From NCBI GenBank assembly GCA_949284715.1, contig CASDWH010000007.1:21381-85380 (forward strand): a stretch of DNA of 64,000 bases, in the 5' to 3' direction. Below, piece by piece: positions 51,781-60,739 of this stretch. The notes beneath the pieces are model-generated. The model made no database searches. It was not told the origin of the DNA and was given only the letters and a program-made list of their open reading frames with translations. Every line of letters starts with the position of its first letter. The stretch's first letter is position 1. A program made the position numbers and the translations under genes. This stretch comes from an uncultured bacterium (GTDB lineage Bacteria > Cyanobacteriota > Vampirovibrionia > Gastranaerophilales > Gastranaerophilaceae).

Positions 51781-52529
51781 GCACCCTCCTGAGGTAAATT
51801 CAGCCGGAAATAAAACTGTTTTATGGCATCTACAACTTTTTCAGAATTACGTTCCATTGGATTTTCGGAAATTTTTTCATCAAACGGAATAACTCCCAAT
51901 ATATCTATATCAAATTCTTTTGCCATTTTATAAACCGAAGGCATATTCGAGTTTGAAACTTTATTAAGCACAACACCGAGTTGTCCGCCTGCTGCATATT
52001 TTGCACTGAACTCTTCAATACGTTTAACAAGATTCAAGGAATCAAGCTCCGGATTTGCAATAATAAGCGCTAAATCAATATCCGTATCAACAAGCTGGTT
52101 TAAATATTTTAAATCAAATTCACAATCAAAAATTATAAAATCATACCGTTCAAACAGCTTTAAGCAGGCATCATTAATCTGACCCGTTATCGGGCATCTG
52201 CAATCTTTTGACCCCACAAACCAGGATACAATAATATCAACATTAGGCGAAAGACTTACAATAATATCCTCCATTGCCCATTCAACGTATTCCTGTTTTG
52301 TCATGTGCTGGGGAATACCTGTATTATACTCGTGTTTACCGCTCCTGATACCATAAATAGTATTTCTGATATCAAGCCCGAAAGTATGCCCCAGCTCACC
52401 TGTTAAATCATTATCAAAAAGCAAAATAGATTTTTCGGGGAAATACTCCTGTATTACCCTTAAAAATCCTTTTGTTATCGTTGTTTTTCCGCTTCCGCTT
52501 TTCCCTGTAATAGCTATTTTAGTTGTCAA
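51777..52529 (-). CDS. MinD/CooC-type P-loop ATPase in the flagellar operon
   Basis: A 250-residue SIMIBI-class ATPase. The P-loop TGKSGSGKTT keeps the signature Lys (Lys10) of deviant Walker A ATPases, and LLFDNDLTGELG follows. A CxC pair at Cys110 and Cys112 (KDCRCPITG) matches the position of the metal-binding CxC of CooC nickel chaperones. The downstream part has the IIFDCEFDL switch and VVLNKVSNS base-binding motif. It lies directly after fliN, where FlhG-type ATPases control flagellum number, so an FlhG-like role is possible; the CxC argues for metal binding. Confidence 0.7.
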   Translation of the reverse strand: MTTKIAITGKSGSGKTTITKGFLRVIQEYFPEKSILLFDNDLTGELGHTFGLDIRNTIYGIRSGKHEYNTGIPQHMTKQEYVEWAMEDIIVSLSPNVDIIVSWFVGSKDCRCPITGQINDACLKLFERYDFIIFDCEFDLKYLNQLVDTDIDLALIIANPELDSLNLVKRIEEFSAKYAAGGQLGVVLNKVSNSNMPSVYKMAKEFDIDILGVIPFDEKISENPMERNSEKVVDAIKQFYFRLNLPQEGA

Positions 52530-52546
52530 GTCCTGCCCCTTTTCTA

Positions 52547-53113
52547 CTACTGCTGCTGAAGTGTTTCATGCGGTAAGTGCGAGAATGTATCAATACGTTT
52601 AACCGGCGGAGTAATATGGGTAATCCTCAAACCAAAATTATCTTCTATTACCACAACTTCACCATGTGCTATTAATTTTCCGTTAGCATACAACTCTACC
52701 GGTTCTCCTGCAACCTTATCAAGAGTAACAACTGACCCCTTTGTTAATTCCAAAACTTTCTTTATAGGAAGTTCTGTTTTCCCGAGTTCAACTGTTAATT
52801 GAAGTTTAACATCCAGCAGGATACCTAGATTTTGGTTCGCAAGACCGTGAGCGGAGTCCAAATCTTCAAATGATGCAAATTTTACAGGCTGTGCCGTTAC
52901 GGTTCCGTCAACAAGCGTTTCATTATTATGTTCCTGCTGATGCGGAATTTCCTGACGCTTAGTATCAGGACTGCTTTCCGCCAGAACAGACTCTTGAGGC
53001 GGTTCATCAGCAGACATATCCTCAAAATTGAAACCTGCTCCAATATCCTCCGGAATATTATCCGGTTCTTCAGGTATATTATTCATAGAATTTTCATCGT
53101 CAATATTTGGCAT
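52547..53113 (-). CDS. fliN: Flagellar motor switch protein FliN/FliY-like
   Basis: A 188-residue C-ring component. The C-terminal SpoA domain (about residues 100-178: NLGILLDVKLQLTVELGKTELPIKKVLEL, then YANGKLIAHGEVVVIEDNFGLRI) is typical of FliN. The first 90 residues are acidic, proline-rich and probably disordered, an extension not found in short FliN. It follows fliM by 10 nt in the fliL-fliM-fliN operon. Confidence 0.93.
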   Translation of the reverse strand: MPNIDDENSMNNIPEEPDNIPEDIGAGFNFEDMSADEPPQESVLAESSPDTKRQEIPHQQEHNNETLVDGTVTAQPVKFASFEDLDSAHGLANQNLGILLDVKLQLTVELGKTELPIKKVLELTKGSVVTLDKVAGEPVELYANGKLIAHGEVVVIEDNFGLRITHITPPVKRIDTFSHLPHETLQQQ

Positions 53114-53123
53114 TAAAACTCCT

Positions 53124-54128
53124 TTATGTATACTTTCTTAATAATTCCTGCATTTCATCATAAACATCTGTTATTTTAACACAAATGTTATTTTTAATAG
53201 TCCCGGGGCGGGCGAAAAACTTCTTTTTACCGTTAACCTGAACTATTAAATCATCCGTAACTTTATTATCAAGTTTTATAATATCTCCGACATTTAACTG
53301 CAAGAAATCCTCCATTGTTATATCACAGCTTCCAAATTGGACTCTTACATCCACCGGAGAAGTATTTAATTTTGTAATCATTTTCTGGCGTTCATCATTT
53401 GTTGCGACAAGGCCTTTTACCTGAAAAATATGCTGTGCAGACAGGTGTCCGAGTACAGATTCAAGAACAGAGTATGCCAGACATAAACTAAACAGCCCGT
53501 AATGTTTGCCGCCTATTTGTACTTCAAATGTTAACAGTGCTACGATTTCACCGGATGTTGCAACCTGAATAGACTGATAACCATCATCGAGGCTTATAAA
53601 TTTGCAATTAACAGGAATAATTGTATTCCATGCATCTTTTAAAGTATTTATAATTACATTGATTATTTTCTTGGCAAGCGCTTTTTCAACATCAGTTAGT
53701 TCTTTATTTTTACCCTCAAAGGTACCATTTCCGCCAAGCATTCTGTCCACTATTGAAAACATAACTTCAAAACTGATACCCAGCAAAATCTGCCCTGGAA
53801 GCGGTTCAAATTCAAATACACCAACTGTGATGGGAGATGGCATTGAACGAACAAATTCCTCATACGTAAGCTGGTCAACCGATACAGTTTCAATATCAAT
53901 TTTCATCCGCAAATAGCCGGTCAATATAAGAGAAATTTGTTTGGAAAATTCTCTATGAATATCCCTTAAGGCTTTTAAATTATCTTTTGAAAATTTATCA
54001 GGACGTCTGAAATTATAGAGTTTATAACTACGGAAAGATGAGTCCTGAACCATTGTTTCCAGGTCATTAATATCCTGTGCAAGTGATGCATTATTTTTCT
54101 CTATATCTCCATCAATATGTTTTGCCAT
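53124..54128 (-). CDS. fliM: Flagellar motor switch protein FliM
   Basis: FliM (334 residues, usual size) links the rotor to CheY. The central CheC-like domain (FRRPDKFSKDNLKALRDIHREFSKQ, SMPSPITVGVFEFEPLPGQILLGIS) and C-terminal SpoA domain (LNVGDIIKLDNKVTDDLIVQVNGKKKFFARPG) are clear. The N-terminal CheY-binding EIDALL motif is not recognisable; the corresponding stretch reads LAQDINDLETM. It lies between fliL and fliN. Confidence 0.95.
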   Translation of the reverse strand: MAKHIDGDIEKNNASLAQDINDLETMVQDSSFRSYKLYNFRRPDKFSKDNLKALRDIHREFSKQISLILTGYLRMKIDIETVSVDQLTYEEFVRSMPSPITVGVFEFEPLPGQILLGISFEVMFSIVDRMLGGNGTFEGKNKELTDVEKALAKKIINVIINTLKDAWNTIIPVNCKFISLDDGYQSIQVATSGEIVALLTFEVQIGGKHYGLFSLCLAYSVLESVLGHLSAQHIFQVKGLVATNDERQKMITKLNTSPVDVRVQFGSCDITMEDFLQLNVGDIIKLDNKVTDDLIVQVNGKKKFFARPGTIKNNICVKITDVYDEMQELLRKYT

Positions 54129-54145
54129 TATCCGCCTTATTTAAT

Positions 54146-54757
54146 TTATTGAATGATAAATTGTCCAAACGATACTCTCAAAACTTCTCTTTCACCGGCA
54201 AATATTGAGTTAATTTCATCTGCTATTTGTTCCTTCGCAAGCTCTTTACCGGCGGTTGTTGATAGTTCGGTAGAAGTTTTACTTGTTAAATTAGTAATAA
54301 CAGCATCCCTTATTGCAGGTTTAAATTGATTCATCTCTTTTTGTATAGCTTCCATCGGATCAACCGGTGCCGGTGCTGAACCGTGACCGCCATGACCGCC
54401 TCCGGACTGCTCGGCAGGAGCCGGCAGATCTGATTCTTTTTTAGAAACCTCTACTGCAACATTTACCTTCAAATATTTTCTTGAACTGTCATCCGCCAAA
54501 TTGAGAATAAAATCACCTAAATCAACAATGATACCGCGTTCAATTTCGTCAGCCGGTTCTTCTTCTGCCTCCAACTGCTCTGTATTAACCTTTGAAATTA
54601 TCTTGTCAGCAAACGAACTGAATAAGAAGTAGTTAGCTATAACAATCAATGCACCTATAATAAGCATTGATACAATATTTAAAACCAGAGAGCCTCCAGG
54701 CTGATTTTTATTTCCCTGATTCTTTGCAAACTCTTTGGCATTATCTTCATTTGACAT
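54146..54757 (-). CDS. fliL: Flagellar basal-body-associated protein FliL
   Basis: FliL (203 residues), a stator-associated inner-membrane protein. A membrane helix at about 26-48 (LNIVSMLIIGALIVIANYF) is followed by a periplasmic domain with LGDFILNLADDSSRKYLKVNVAVEVSK and the C-terminal REVLRVSFGQFIIQ. An insert rich in Gly, His and Pro (GGGHGGHGSAPAP) interrupts the domain, which is unusual. GGAGAG precedes the ATG. It heads the fliL-fliM-fliN operon. Confidence 0.92.
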   Translation of the reverse strand: MSNEDNAKEFAKNQGNKNQPGGSLVLNIVSMLIIGALIVIANYFLFSSFADKIISKVNTEQLEAEEEPADEIERGIIVDLGDFILNLADDSSRKYLKVNVAVEVSKKESDLPAPAEQSGGGHGGHGSAPAPVDPMEAIQKEMNQFKPAIRDAVITNLTSKTSTELSTTAGKELAKEQIADEINSIFAGEREVLRVSFGQFIIQ

Positions 54758-54828
54758 AAATTATTCTCTCCACTAGCTATTCATTTTAATTGTACAAAAA
54801 ATTTAATATCAGCACTACCTCTATTTAG

Positions 54829-54837
54829 AGTATAGCA
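54829..54837 (-). promoter_or_regulatory. Extended -10 promoter of the fliL operon
   Basis: Minus-strand TGC-TATACT at 54829-54837 with a weak TGTACA -35 about 17 bp upstream. It leaves a leader of about 65 nt before fliL. Confidence 0.5.
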
Positions 54838-54863
54838 CACTTTACCGGCTGTGTACACCGGAT

Positions 54864-55697
54864 TTATAGAGCGTCAAGTCCCAAATCAAGAGTCGGAGCC
54901 TTTGCTACAATAGCACTTGATGATATTATATCTACTCCGGTTGATGCAATATCACGAACTGTATTTAAATTCACATTTCCGCTTGCTTCAATAACTGCCG
55001 CACCGTTGATAAGTTTAACAGCCTCACGCATCTCTTCCAGTGACATATTATCGAGCATTATAATATCAACTTTACAGTCAATAGCTTCCTGTACCTGAGC
55101 CAGCGTATCACATTCAACTTCTATCTTATGAGCATGCGAAATATTTTGCTTCAATTTATTTACAGCATTAGTTAAAGAGCCGGCATACTTTATATGATTA
55201 TCTTTAATCATAGCACAATCAGACAAATTAAACCTATGCAGGCTTCCGCCTCCCGCTTTTACGGCATACTTCTCAAATGCTCTAAACCCCGGAGTATTCT
55301 TCCTTGTATCAACTATTTTGGCTTTGTACCCGTCAATAGCTTTTTTATACTTGTTTGTTTCTGTTGCTATTCCGCTCAGGCGCTGGATATAGTTTAACGC
55401 TGTCCGCTCTGCGGTTAAAACATACCTTGCAGGCCCCTTGATATCTGCAAGCTTTTGACCTTTTTTTATTTCTTCCCCGTCATGTACATAAAATTTTACA
55501 TCAACCTTATCAGACAGTAGTCTAAAGACAGTTTCAAAAACCTCCCTGCCGCAAAAAATTCCATCAGTCCGCGTATTAAGTTCACAGGACATAATATCTT
55601 CTTCATTTGTAAGATAGTCTGTCGTAATATCGCCAAACGTTAAATCCTCTTGAAGTGCATTTTTAACATGTTCCTCAATGTAAAACTTGGTAAGCAA
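54864..55697 (-). CDS. nadC: Nicotinate-nucleotide pyrophosphorylase (quinolinate phosphoribosyltransferase)
   Basis: NadC (277 residues) converts quinolinate and PRPP to nicotinate mononucleotide in NAD synthesis. Signatures are EDLTFGDITTDYL, TAERTALNYIQRLSGIAT, VDTRKNTPGFRAFEKYAVKAGGGSLHRFNL and the DIIMLDNMS loop. It starts with a TTG that has GGAGAGG upstream and overlaps the end of nadB by 23 nt, a normal nadB-nadC pairing. Confidence 0.96.
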   Translation of the reverse strand: MLTKFYIEEHVKNALQEDLTFGDITTDYLTNEEDIMSCELNTRTDGIFCGREVFETVFRLLSDKVDVKFYVHDGEEIKKGQKLADIKGPARYVLTAERTALNYIQRLSGIATETNKYKKAIDGYKAKIVDTRKNTPGFRAFEKYAVKAGGGSLHRFNLSDCAMIKDNHIKYAGSLTNAVNKLKQNISHAHKIEVECDTLAQVQEAIDCKVDIIMLDNMSLEEMREAVKLINGAAVIEASGNVNLNTVRDIASTGVDIISSSAIVAKAPTLDLGLDAL

Positions 55698-57297
55698 CCT
55701 TAACCTCTCCTTTTTTCATTATGCTATGTTCGCCGCACTCCGCTGTATCCGGATAGTCTTTTCTGTAATGCGCACCTCTGGATTCACGTCTGTTTAGAGC
55801 GGCAATTGTAATAAGTTCCGCAGCCTCAAGCATACTTCTATACTCGTATTCTTCCATATTTAAGCAGCGCTTTGTCCCCCTGAAGGTTGATTTTAAAAAC
55901 CTTATTTTATTTAAAGCCGCGCTTAGCCCTTCCTCATTACGAACTATACCGACATTATCCCACATTAACTGCTGAAGTTCCGTTTTTAAATGGTCTGTAT
56001 CATAAACTACATCATCAATATTTTGTTCGTATCCTTCAATTGTTTCTTTAATTGTACCGTCTATTTTACGCGGGGCAACAAGGTTTGCAAACGAAAGATA
56101 ATCTGCAAGTGACCATGCACAAACCACACACTCCAGCAATGAGTTACTTGCAAGCCTGTTTGCGCCATGCAATCCGGTCGATGAAGCTTCACCGATTGCA
56201 TAAAGCCCTTTTATTGTAGTACATCCGTTCAAATCAGTTTTTACACCGCCCATAGAGTAATGAGCCGCCGGCGATACAGGAATAGGAGTTTTTGTAATAT
56301 CTATGCCGTTTTTACTGCACACTCCGGCAATTGTCGGAAACCTGTTCAATATAGTTGACCGGTCAATGCATGAAGTCTGTAAATATACCTTATCAAGATG
56401 TTTCAAACACATCTCAGAAGTTATCGCGCGTGTTACAATATCGCGCGGAGCCAATTCTCGTTTATCATGATATTTGGACATAAATTCCTGGCCGGACTTG
56501 TCAACAAGCTTTGCACCTTCACCGCGTACAGCCTCTGATATTAAAAATCTATTTTCACCGTTATCTACAGCAAGAGAGGTCGGGTGAAATTGTATAAACT
56601 CTAAATCTCTAAGTTCAGCACCTGCATTATACGCAAGAATAAGTCCATCGCCTGTTGCGCCGGCCGGATTTGTTGTGTACTTATATAATTGCCCGGTACC
56701 GCCTGTCGCAAGAATAGTATGCGCAGAATAAATTACCTCATATTCATCAGAAATTGTATTATACGCAATAACTCCGCGGCATTCTCCATCCTTGCTTATC
56801 AAAAGTTCAACCGCAAGCGTATCTTCGTATACAGTTATATCCTCATTCTCAAGAACTGCTTTACATAAACCTTCATCAATTTTTCTTCCCGTCGCATCTC
56901 CGCCGGCATGTAGTATCCGCCTAATACTATGCGCCGCCTCCAGCGTAAAACACAAGCCGCCTTTTTTATCCTTGTCAAACTCTATACCGTACCCCATTAA
57001 ATCATGGATTACTTCATCAGAACTCTCTGAAATAAATTTTACGGCATTGATATCACTCAATCCGGCACCGGCTTTTAGCGTATCATTAATATGAGAAACA
57101 CAGGAATCAACCGGATTTTCCCTTAGAACTCCGACTATTCCGCCCTGCGCAAATTTAGAATTTCCATCCCCTAATTTATATTTCGACATCAAAAGTATAC
57201 CATCCGGCATGTTTGTATGTTCCGTCAACTTTAATGCAGAATACATGCCGGCAATACCGCTGCCTATAACTATTACTGAGTACCGTGAGTATTTCAT
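55675..57297 (-). CDS. nadB: L-aspartate oxidase
   Basis: NadB (540 residues) is an FAD flavoprotein that oxidises L-aspartate to iminoaspartate for NAD synthesis. It has the dinucleotide fold VIGSGIAGMYSALKL, QGGIVGVL, DLEFIQFHPTSL with the active-site His, AAHYSMGGVKTDLNG and the C-terminal NRRESRGAHYRKDYP. NadA is not in the window. Its ATG at 57297 begins the nadB-nadC operon. Confidence 0.97.
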   Translation of the reverse strand: MKYSRYSVIVIGSGIAGMYSALKLTEHTNMPDGILLMSKYKLGDGNSKFAQGGIVGVLRENPVDSCVSHINDTLKAGAGLSDINAVKFISESSDEVIHDLMGYGIEFDKDKKGGLCFTLEAAHSIRRILHAGGDATGRKIDEGLCKAVLENEDITVYEDTLAVELLISKDGECRGVIAYNTISDEYEVIYSAHTILATGGTGQLYKYTTNPAGATGDGLILAYNAGAELRDLEFIQFHPTSLAVDNGENRFLISEAVRGEGAKLVDKSGQEFMSKYHDKRELAPRDIVTRAITSEMCLKHLDKVYLQTSCIDRSTILNRFPTIAGVCSKNGIDITKTPIPVSPAAHYSMGGVKTDLNGCTTIKGLYAIGEASSTGLHGANRLASNSLLECVVCAWSLADYLSFANLVAPRKIDGTIKETIEGYEQNIDDVVYDTDHLKTELQQLMWDNVGIVRNEEGLSAALNKIRFLKSTFRGTKRCLNMEEYEYRSMLEAAELITIAALNRRESRGAHYRKDYPDTAECGEHSIMKKGEVKVAYQVLH

Positions 57298-57391
57298 CTC
57301 ATTACCAAGTCTTTCCGCTAATATTATAAATTAAACATATCAATGTGTGTATTAATTTTTTATTAATTTTTCAGAGCAGACTTAAAAAGAG

Positions 57392-58984
57392 TTAGAGATA
57401 TATCTCTTTTTCATTTTTATAAGTAACATATCCGGGATTAGCACCGGGCGGTTTTCTTATATACTTCCTTTTTGTATAAATCACGCCGGACTTTTCATTT
57501 TCTGGAACTGATGAATATTTTTTGGCAAGTTTACAGCATTCAAAAATTACATTTTCGTCAGGCTCTGTTTTATCCGTAATTTTTAGCAGAACATGAGAGC
57601 CTGCCCTCCCTTTAATATGAAACCATACATCCTCATCTTTTGCCAGTTTTGAAATTATATAATCATTCTGGCGGTTATTTCGCCCAACAAAAACCGTATA
57701 TCCGTTAATTTCAAACTTTTCTGATTCAGAACGCGTATTCTTTTTAGCCACGCTCTCCGGCAGCAGTTCTTCTTTTATATCTTCAAGAATTTCCGTACTA
57801 TCTGCTTTTTCAATACTATACATTACCCCTTCCAGATATTCTTTCGATTCTTGAAGCGACTCCATCAGGTGTGCAGTTTTTTCTCCGGTTCTCTTTGCTT
57901 TTGTATACAACTTAAAATACCATTTCGCATTATCTATCATTGTTAGAGTTTCATCAAGCGGAATTGTTACTTCCTCGCCGGTATTATAATCCGCAAGTGC
58001 AATTTCTTTAACATAATTACTATTCATATACGCGTATGCGGTTAAAAGTTCACCGTACAATTTATATCTCTCTGTATTATCTCTCTTATGTCTGAGAAAT
58101 TCTATTTTGGAAATTGAATTCTTAACTTTCTTATACCTGCTCAAAACAACAGCAGACAAATCAGACTTTAAAACTCTAAGCAGTCTTGATGATTGTTCTT
58201 TTGCATAATATCTGTCAATCATTTCATTAACACTGTCTGTATATTCTTTTTCGCCGGAAAGCAATCCAGCGAATATTGAATAGCCGCCCGAGCCAAGCGC
58301 AGGCTTAACATTTTTCAACTCCAGATAATCCTTTATCTCTTCAATATTACTTCCCCTGCAAAGGTTTGCAAATGATTTTGATATTCCTAAAAAATCATCC
58401 GGCATAGTATCATAATTTACAGTGCCAAAATACCGTAAAAAATCCTTTTTGCCTTTTGAAGCAGGCGGATAAACATACGGGATTCCGCCATACATCTCGC
58501 GTATTTTACTTTTATTTTCTCCCACATTATGCGCACAGCCAACAATTACAGAATTTTCTCTGGAATACAGTACAATATTTGAATGTTTTCCCATAAGCTC
58601 TACTGCCAGAATATATTTTTTATTCGCATCAAAATCCGTCTTAGCTTCAAGTTCAAATTCTATTATACGCTCATAATACGGTTGATTAACAGCAGTAATT
58701 TTGGCGTTATCAAGATATTTTCTAAGCAGCATACAAAACATCGGCGGATTTTTAGGATACGTTAAGCTCCGCTTCTTTTCAGTATTTTCAGAGATAAAAC
58801 AAATATGGTATATATCGGGCAGAATATTTATATATAACTTGCGGCTTTCCCCATTATTCCGCAGAACTATAATTAAATCCCGGGCAGTAGTCTGGCGTAT
58901 TTTTTGAATCCGCGAATTTATCAAGAAGTCTTTATTTTCATTTAAAAACGCCCGCAGAGTAAGATAATCTATATTAAGCGCCAC
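57392..58984 (-). CDS. rqcH: NFACT-family ribosome quality control protein (RqcH-like)
   Basis: A 530-residue NFACT protein related to RqcH/Rqc2, which adds alanine tails to stalled nascent chains on 50S subunits (also once called fibronectin-binding). The NFACT-N domain starts LTLRAFLNENKDFLINSRIQKIRQ and includes the PPMFCMLLRKYLDN segment; a coiled-coil middle follows; the NFACT-R domain ends GYTVFVGRNNRQNDYIISKLAKDEDVWFHIKG. It starts with a GTG overlapping the upstream cyclase-like gene by 11 nt. Shorter than Bacillus RqcH (about 570), but all domains seem present. Confidence 0.9.
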   Translation of the reverse strand: MALNIDYLTLRAFLNENKDFLINSRIQKIRQTTARDLIIVLRNNGESRKLYINILPDIYHICFISENTEKKRSLTYPKNPPMFCMLLRKYLDNAKITAVNQPYYERIIEFELEAKTDFDANKKYILAVELMGKHSNIVLYSRENSVIVGCAHNVGENKSKIREMYGGIPYVYPPASKGKKDFLRYFGTVNYDTMPDDFLGISKSFANLCRGSNIEEIKDYLELKNVKPALGSGGYSIFAGLLSGEKEYTDSVNEMIDRYYAKEQSSRLLRVLKSDLSAVVLSRYKKVKNSISKIEFLRHKRDNTERYKLYGELLTAYAYMNSNYVKEIALADYNTGEEVTIPLDETLTMIDNAKWYFKLYTKAKRTGEKTAHLMESLQESKEYLEGVMYSIEKADSTEILEDIKEELLPESVAKKNTRSESEKFEINGYTVFVGRNNRQNDYIISKLAKDEDVWFHIKGRAGSHVLLKITDKTEPDENVIFECCKLAKKYSSVPENEKSGVIYTKRKYIRKPPGANPGYVTYKNEKEIYL

Positions 58985-59990
58985 CTCTGCCCGCCTTTCC
59001 TATTTTAACTTCTACCGGTTCGTATAAATCAGTATACATAGCAGCACCTCTTATATTAATAGCAGCCGCTTTTACGGCGGAAAGCCTCCGCCATCCCTGC
59101 TTATAAACTTCTCTGGACATTAATATCTTTTTATTATAAATAAAGCAGGTTGCAACAATTGTATCAACAACTTCTATCGCCGTCGATACAATAGAATAAT
59201 TCATTACTTTAGGCGTTCCAAGCAGCCCTGTAAGAACTTCATCATGATGTATTCCTATACTGAGTTTTACATCCTTTTCTCCGCCTGAAGCCTCCAGAAA
59301 TTCAAGAGCTTCCATTGCTGCCTTTACTGCAAGATATGCACTATCCTTCTTATCCCAATAGGCATAAATACGCGTGCCTATAAATTTATCGACACGCCCT
59401 TCGTTCTCAATAACCTTGTTTATAACAGCATCCAGCGCAAAATTTATTTTGCTGAATACTTCTCTGGGAGAATTATTTGCAATAATTGATTCTACATTAT
59501 TAACAGAACACTCAAGAATGGTGACAGGAATTTTTGCAGGCTCGCACTCGGCTATTACGCCTGAAAGCATCTTATTACCGGTTTTCTTTGAAAAATAAGC
59601 CCCGAGCATAGCATTTACAAGTCTTTTATTTGATTTTTTAAGTATATATTTTACAAGCAGGGCGGCCGCATAAGTGAGAATCATTGATTCAATAAGCGGA
59701 GCCGCATCACAAAACAAACCGAACTTCACATTAAAAGGCATATATAAAGCCGTCGCAAGCACAAACCATATTCCTCCGGCAATATTGGAGTATAGATTTG
59801 ATGTAAAAACTAATATCAACACAGATAATACAATATCGGATAATATTATGTATAAAAGATTAATAACAGGATACGCATGATTCTGTACCGCTGAAAAATC
59901 CTGTCTAAAATTGCCGCATAATACACTAAATAAAATAATATATAACACGGGTATCAAGATAAATGCTATTTTCTGCTTTGCAAACCTCAT
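58974..59990 (-). CDS. Membrane protein with degenerate class III nucleotide-cyclase-like domain
   Basis: A 338-residue protein with four membrane helices (about 7-25, 42-62, 70-86 and 100-117) and a C-terminal domain (about 150-300) with the class III cyclase pattern: VTILECSVNNVESI, FALDAVINKVIENEGRVDKFIGTRIYAYW, SIGIHHDEVLTGLLGTP and NYSIVSTAIEVVDTI. Both metal-binding aspartates are replaced, by Ser162 and Thr206, so cyclase activity is unlikely; it may be a sensory or regulatory pseudo-cyclase. TATAAT ends 6 nt before the ATG, suggesting a leaderless mRNA. Confidence 0.75.
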   Translation of the reverse strand: MRFAKQKIAFILIPVLYIILFSVLCGNFRQDFSAVQNHAYPVINLLYIILSDIVLSVLILVFTSNLYSNIAGGIWFVLATALYMPFNVKFGLFCDAAPLIESMILTYAAALLVKYILKKSNKRLVNAMLGAYFSKKTGNKMLSGVIAECEPAKIPVTILECSVNNVESIIANNSPREVFSKINFALDAVINKVIENEGRVDKFIGTRIYAYWDKKDSAYLAVKAAMEALEFLEASGGEKDVKLSIGIHHDEVLTGLLGTPKVMNYSIVSTAIEVVDTIVATCFIYNKKILMSREVYKQGWRRLSAVKAAAINIRGAAMYTDLYEPVEVKIGKAGRGGA

Positions 59991-59996
59991 ACAAAA

Positions 59997-60002
59997 ATTA
60001 TA
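59997..60002 (-). promoter_or_regulatory. -10 box 6 nt before the cyclase-like gene
   Basis: Minus-strand TATAAT, then TTTTGT and the ATG at 59990. The -35 match is poor (TTCACT, spacer 18). Confidence 0.6.
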
Positions 60003-60091
60003 TTACAAAAAATTAACAGAAGTGAACCGTATAAAAATCAATAATAATCAAAAAAAATATTTGATTTTCCCAAAACAAAACAAGGCACGGT

Positions 60092-60119
60092 TTGAAAAAA
60101 TACATGTTTATGTTAATAT
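60092..60119 (+). promoter_or_regulatory. efp promoter
   Basis: TTGAAA at 60092-60097, a 16-bp spacer and extended -10 TGT-TAATAT (TAATAT at 60114-60119), giving a leader of about 37 nt with GGAG. Confidence 0.7.
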
Positions 60120-60162
60120 CTAAAGTAAAATAATAAAAGTAAGATAGTATATAGGAGTTGGT

Positions 60163-60720
60163 ATGATTTCTGTAAATGATTTAAAAAACGGCTTAACCCT
60201 TGATTTAGATAACGGATTATGGACTGTTGTAGAATTCCTTCACGTAAAACCGGGCAAGGGCGCAGCATTCGTACGTACAAAACTTAAAAACGTAGAATCA
60301 GGAAACGTAATAGAAAAAACATTCAGAGCCGGTGAAAAAGTTGCAAAAGCAATGCTTGACAGGCGCGAAATGCAATACCTTTACAAAGAAGGTAAAGAGT
60401 ACGTTATGATGGATAATGAATCTTATGAACAGGTTCAATTAACCGAAGATCAGATTGGCGACGGAGTTAAATATCTGAAAGAAAACTTAATAGTACAAGT
60501 TTTAATGCACGATTCAAGAATTCTTGGTGTTGACCTTCCTGCTCACGTCGAGCTTGAAGTAATTGATACGCCGCCAGCAGAAAAAGGAAATACGGCACAA
60601 GGAGGCACAAAGCCCGCAAAAACCGAAACAGGAGCCGTTGTAAATGTTCCTTTCTTTGTTAACAACGGTGATATAATAAGAGTCGACACCAGAACAAATG
60701 AATATCTTGACAGATGCTAG
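60163..60720 (+). CDS. efp: Translation elongation factor P
   Basis: EF-P (185 residues, normal size) rescues ribosomes stalled at polyproline. Three beta-barrel domains are visible: the N-terminal KOW-like domain with the loop [10 protein letters not shown] (modified Lys expected at 32), the middle OB domain ([21 protein letters not shown]) and the C-terminal [29 protein letters not shown] lies 6 nt before the ATG. accB follows 19 nt downstream, as in cyanobacteria and Firmicutes. Confidence 0.98.
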   Translation: MISVNDLKNGLTLDLDNGLWTVVEFLHVKPGKGAAFVRTKLKNVESGNVIEKTFRAGEKVAKAMLDRREMQYLYKEGKEYVMMDNESYEQVQLTEDQIGDGVKYLKENLIVQVLMHDSRILGVDLPAHVELEVIDTPPAEKGNTAQGGTKPAKTETGAVVNVPFFVNNGDIIRVDTRTNEYLDRC

Positions 60721-60739
60721 ATTGTTGCGAGGAATAAAA

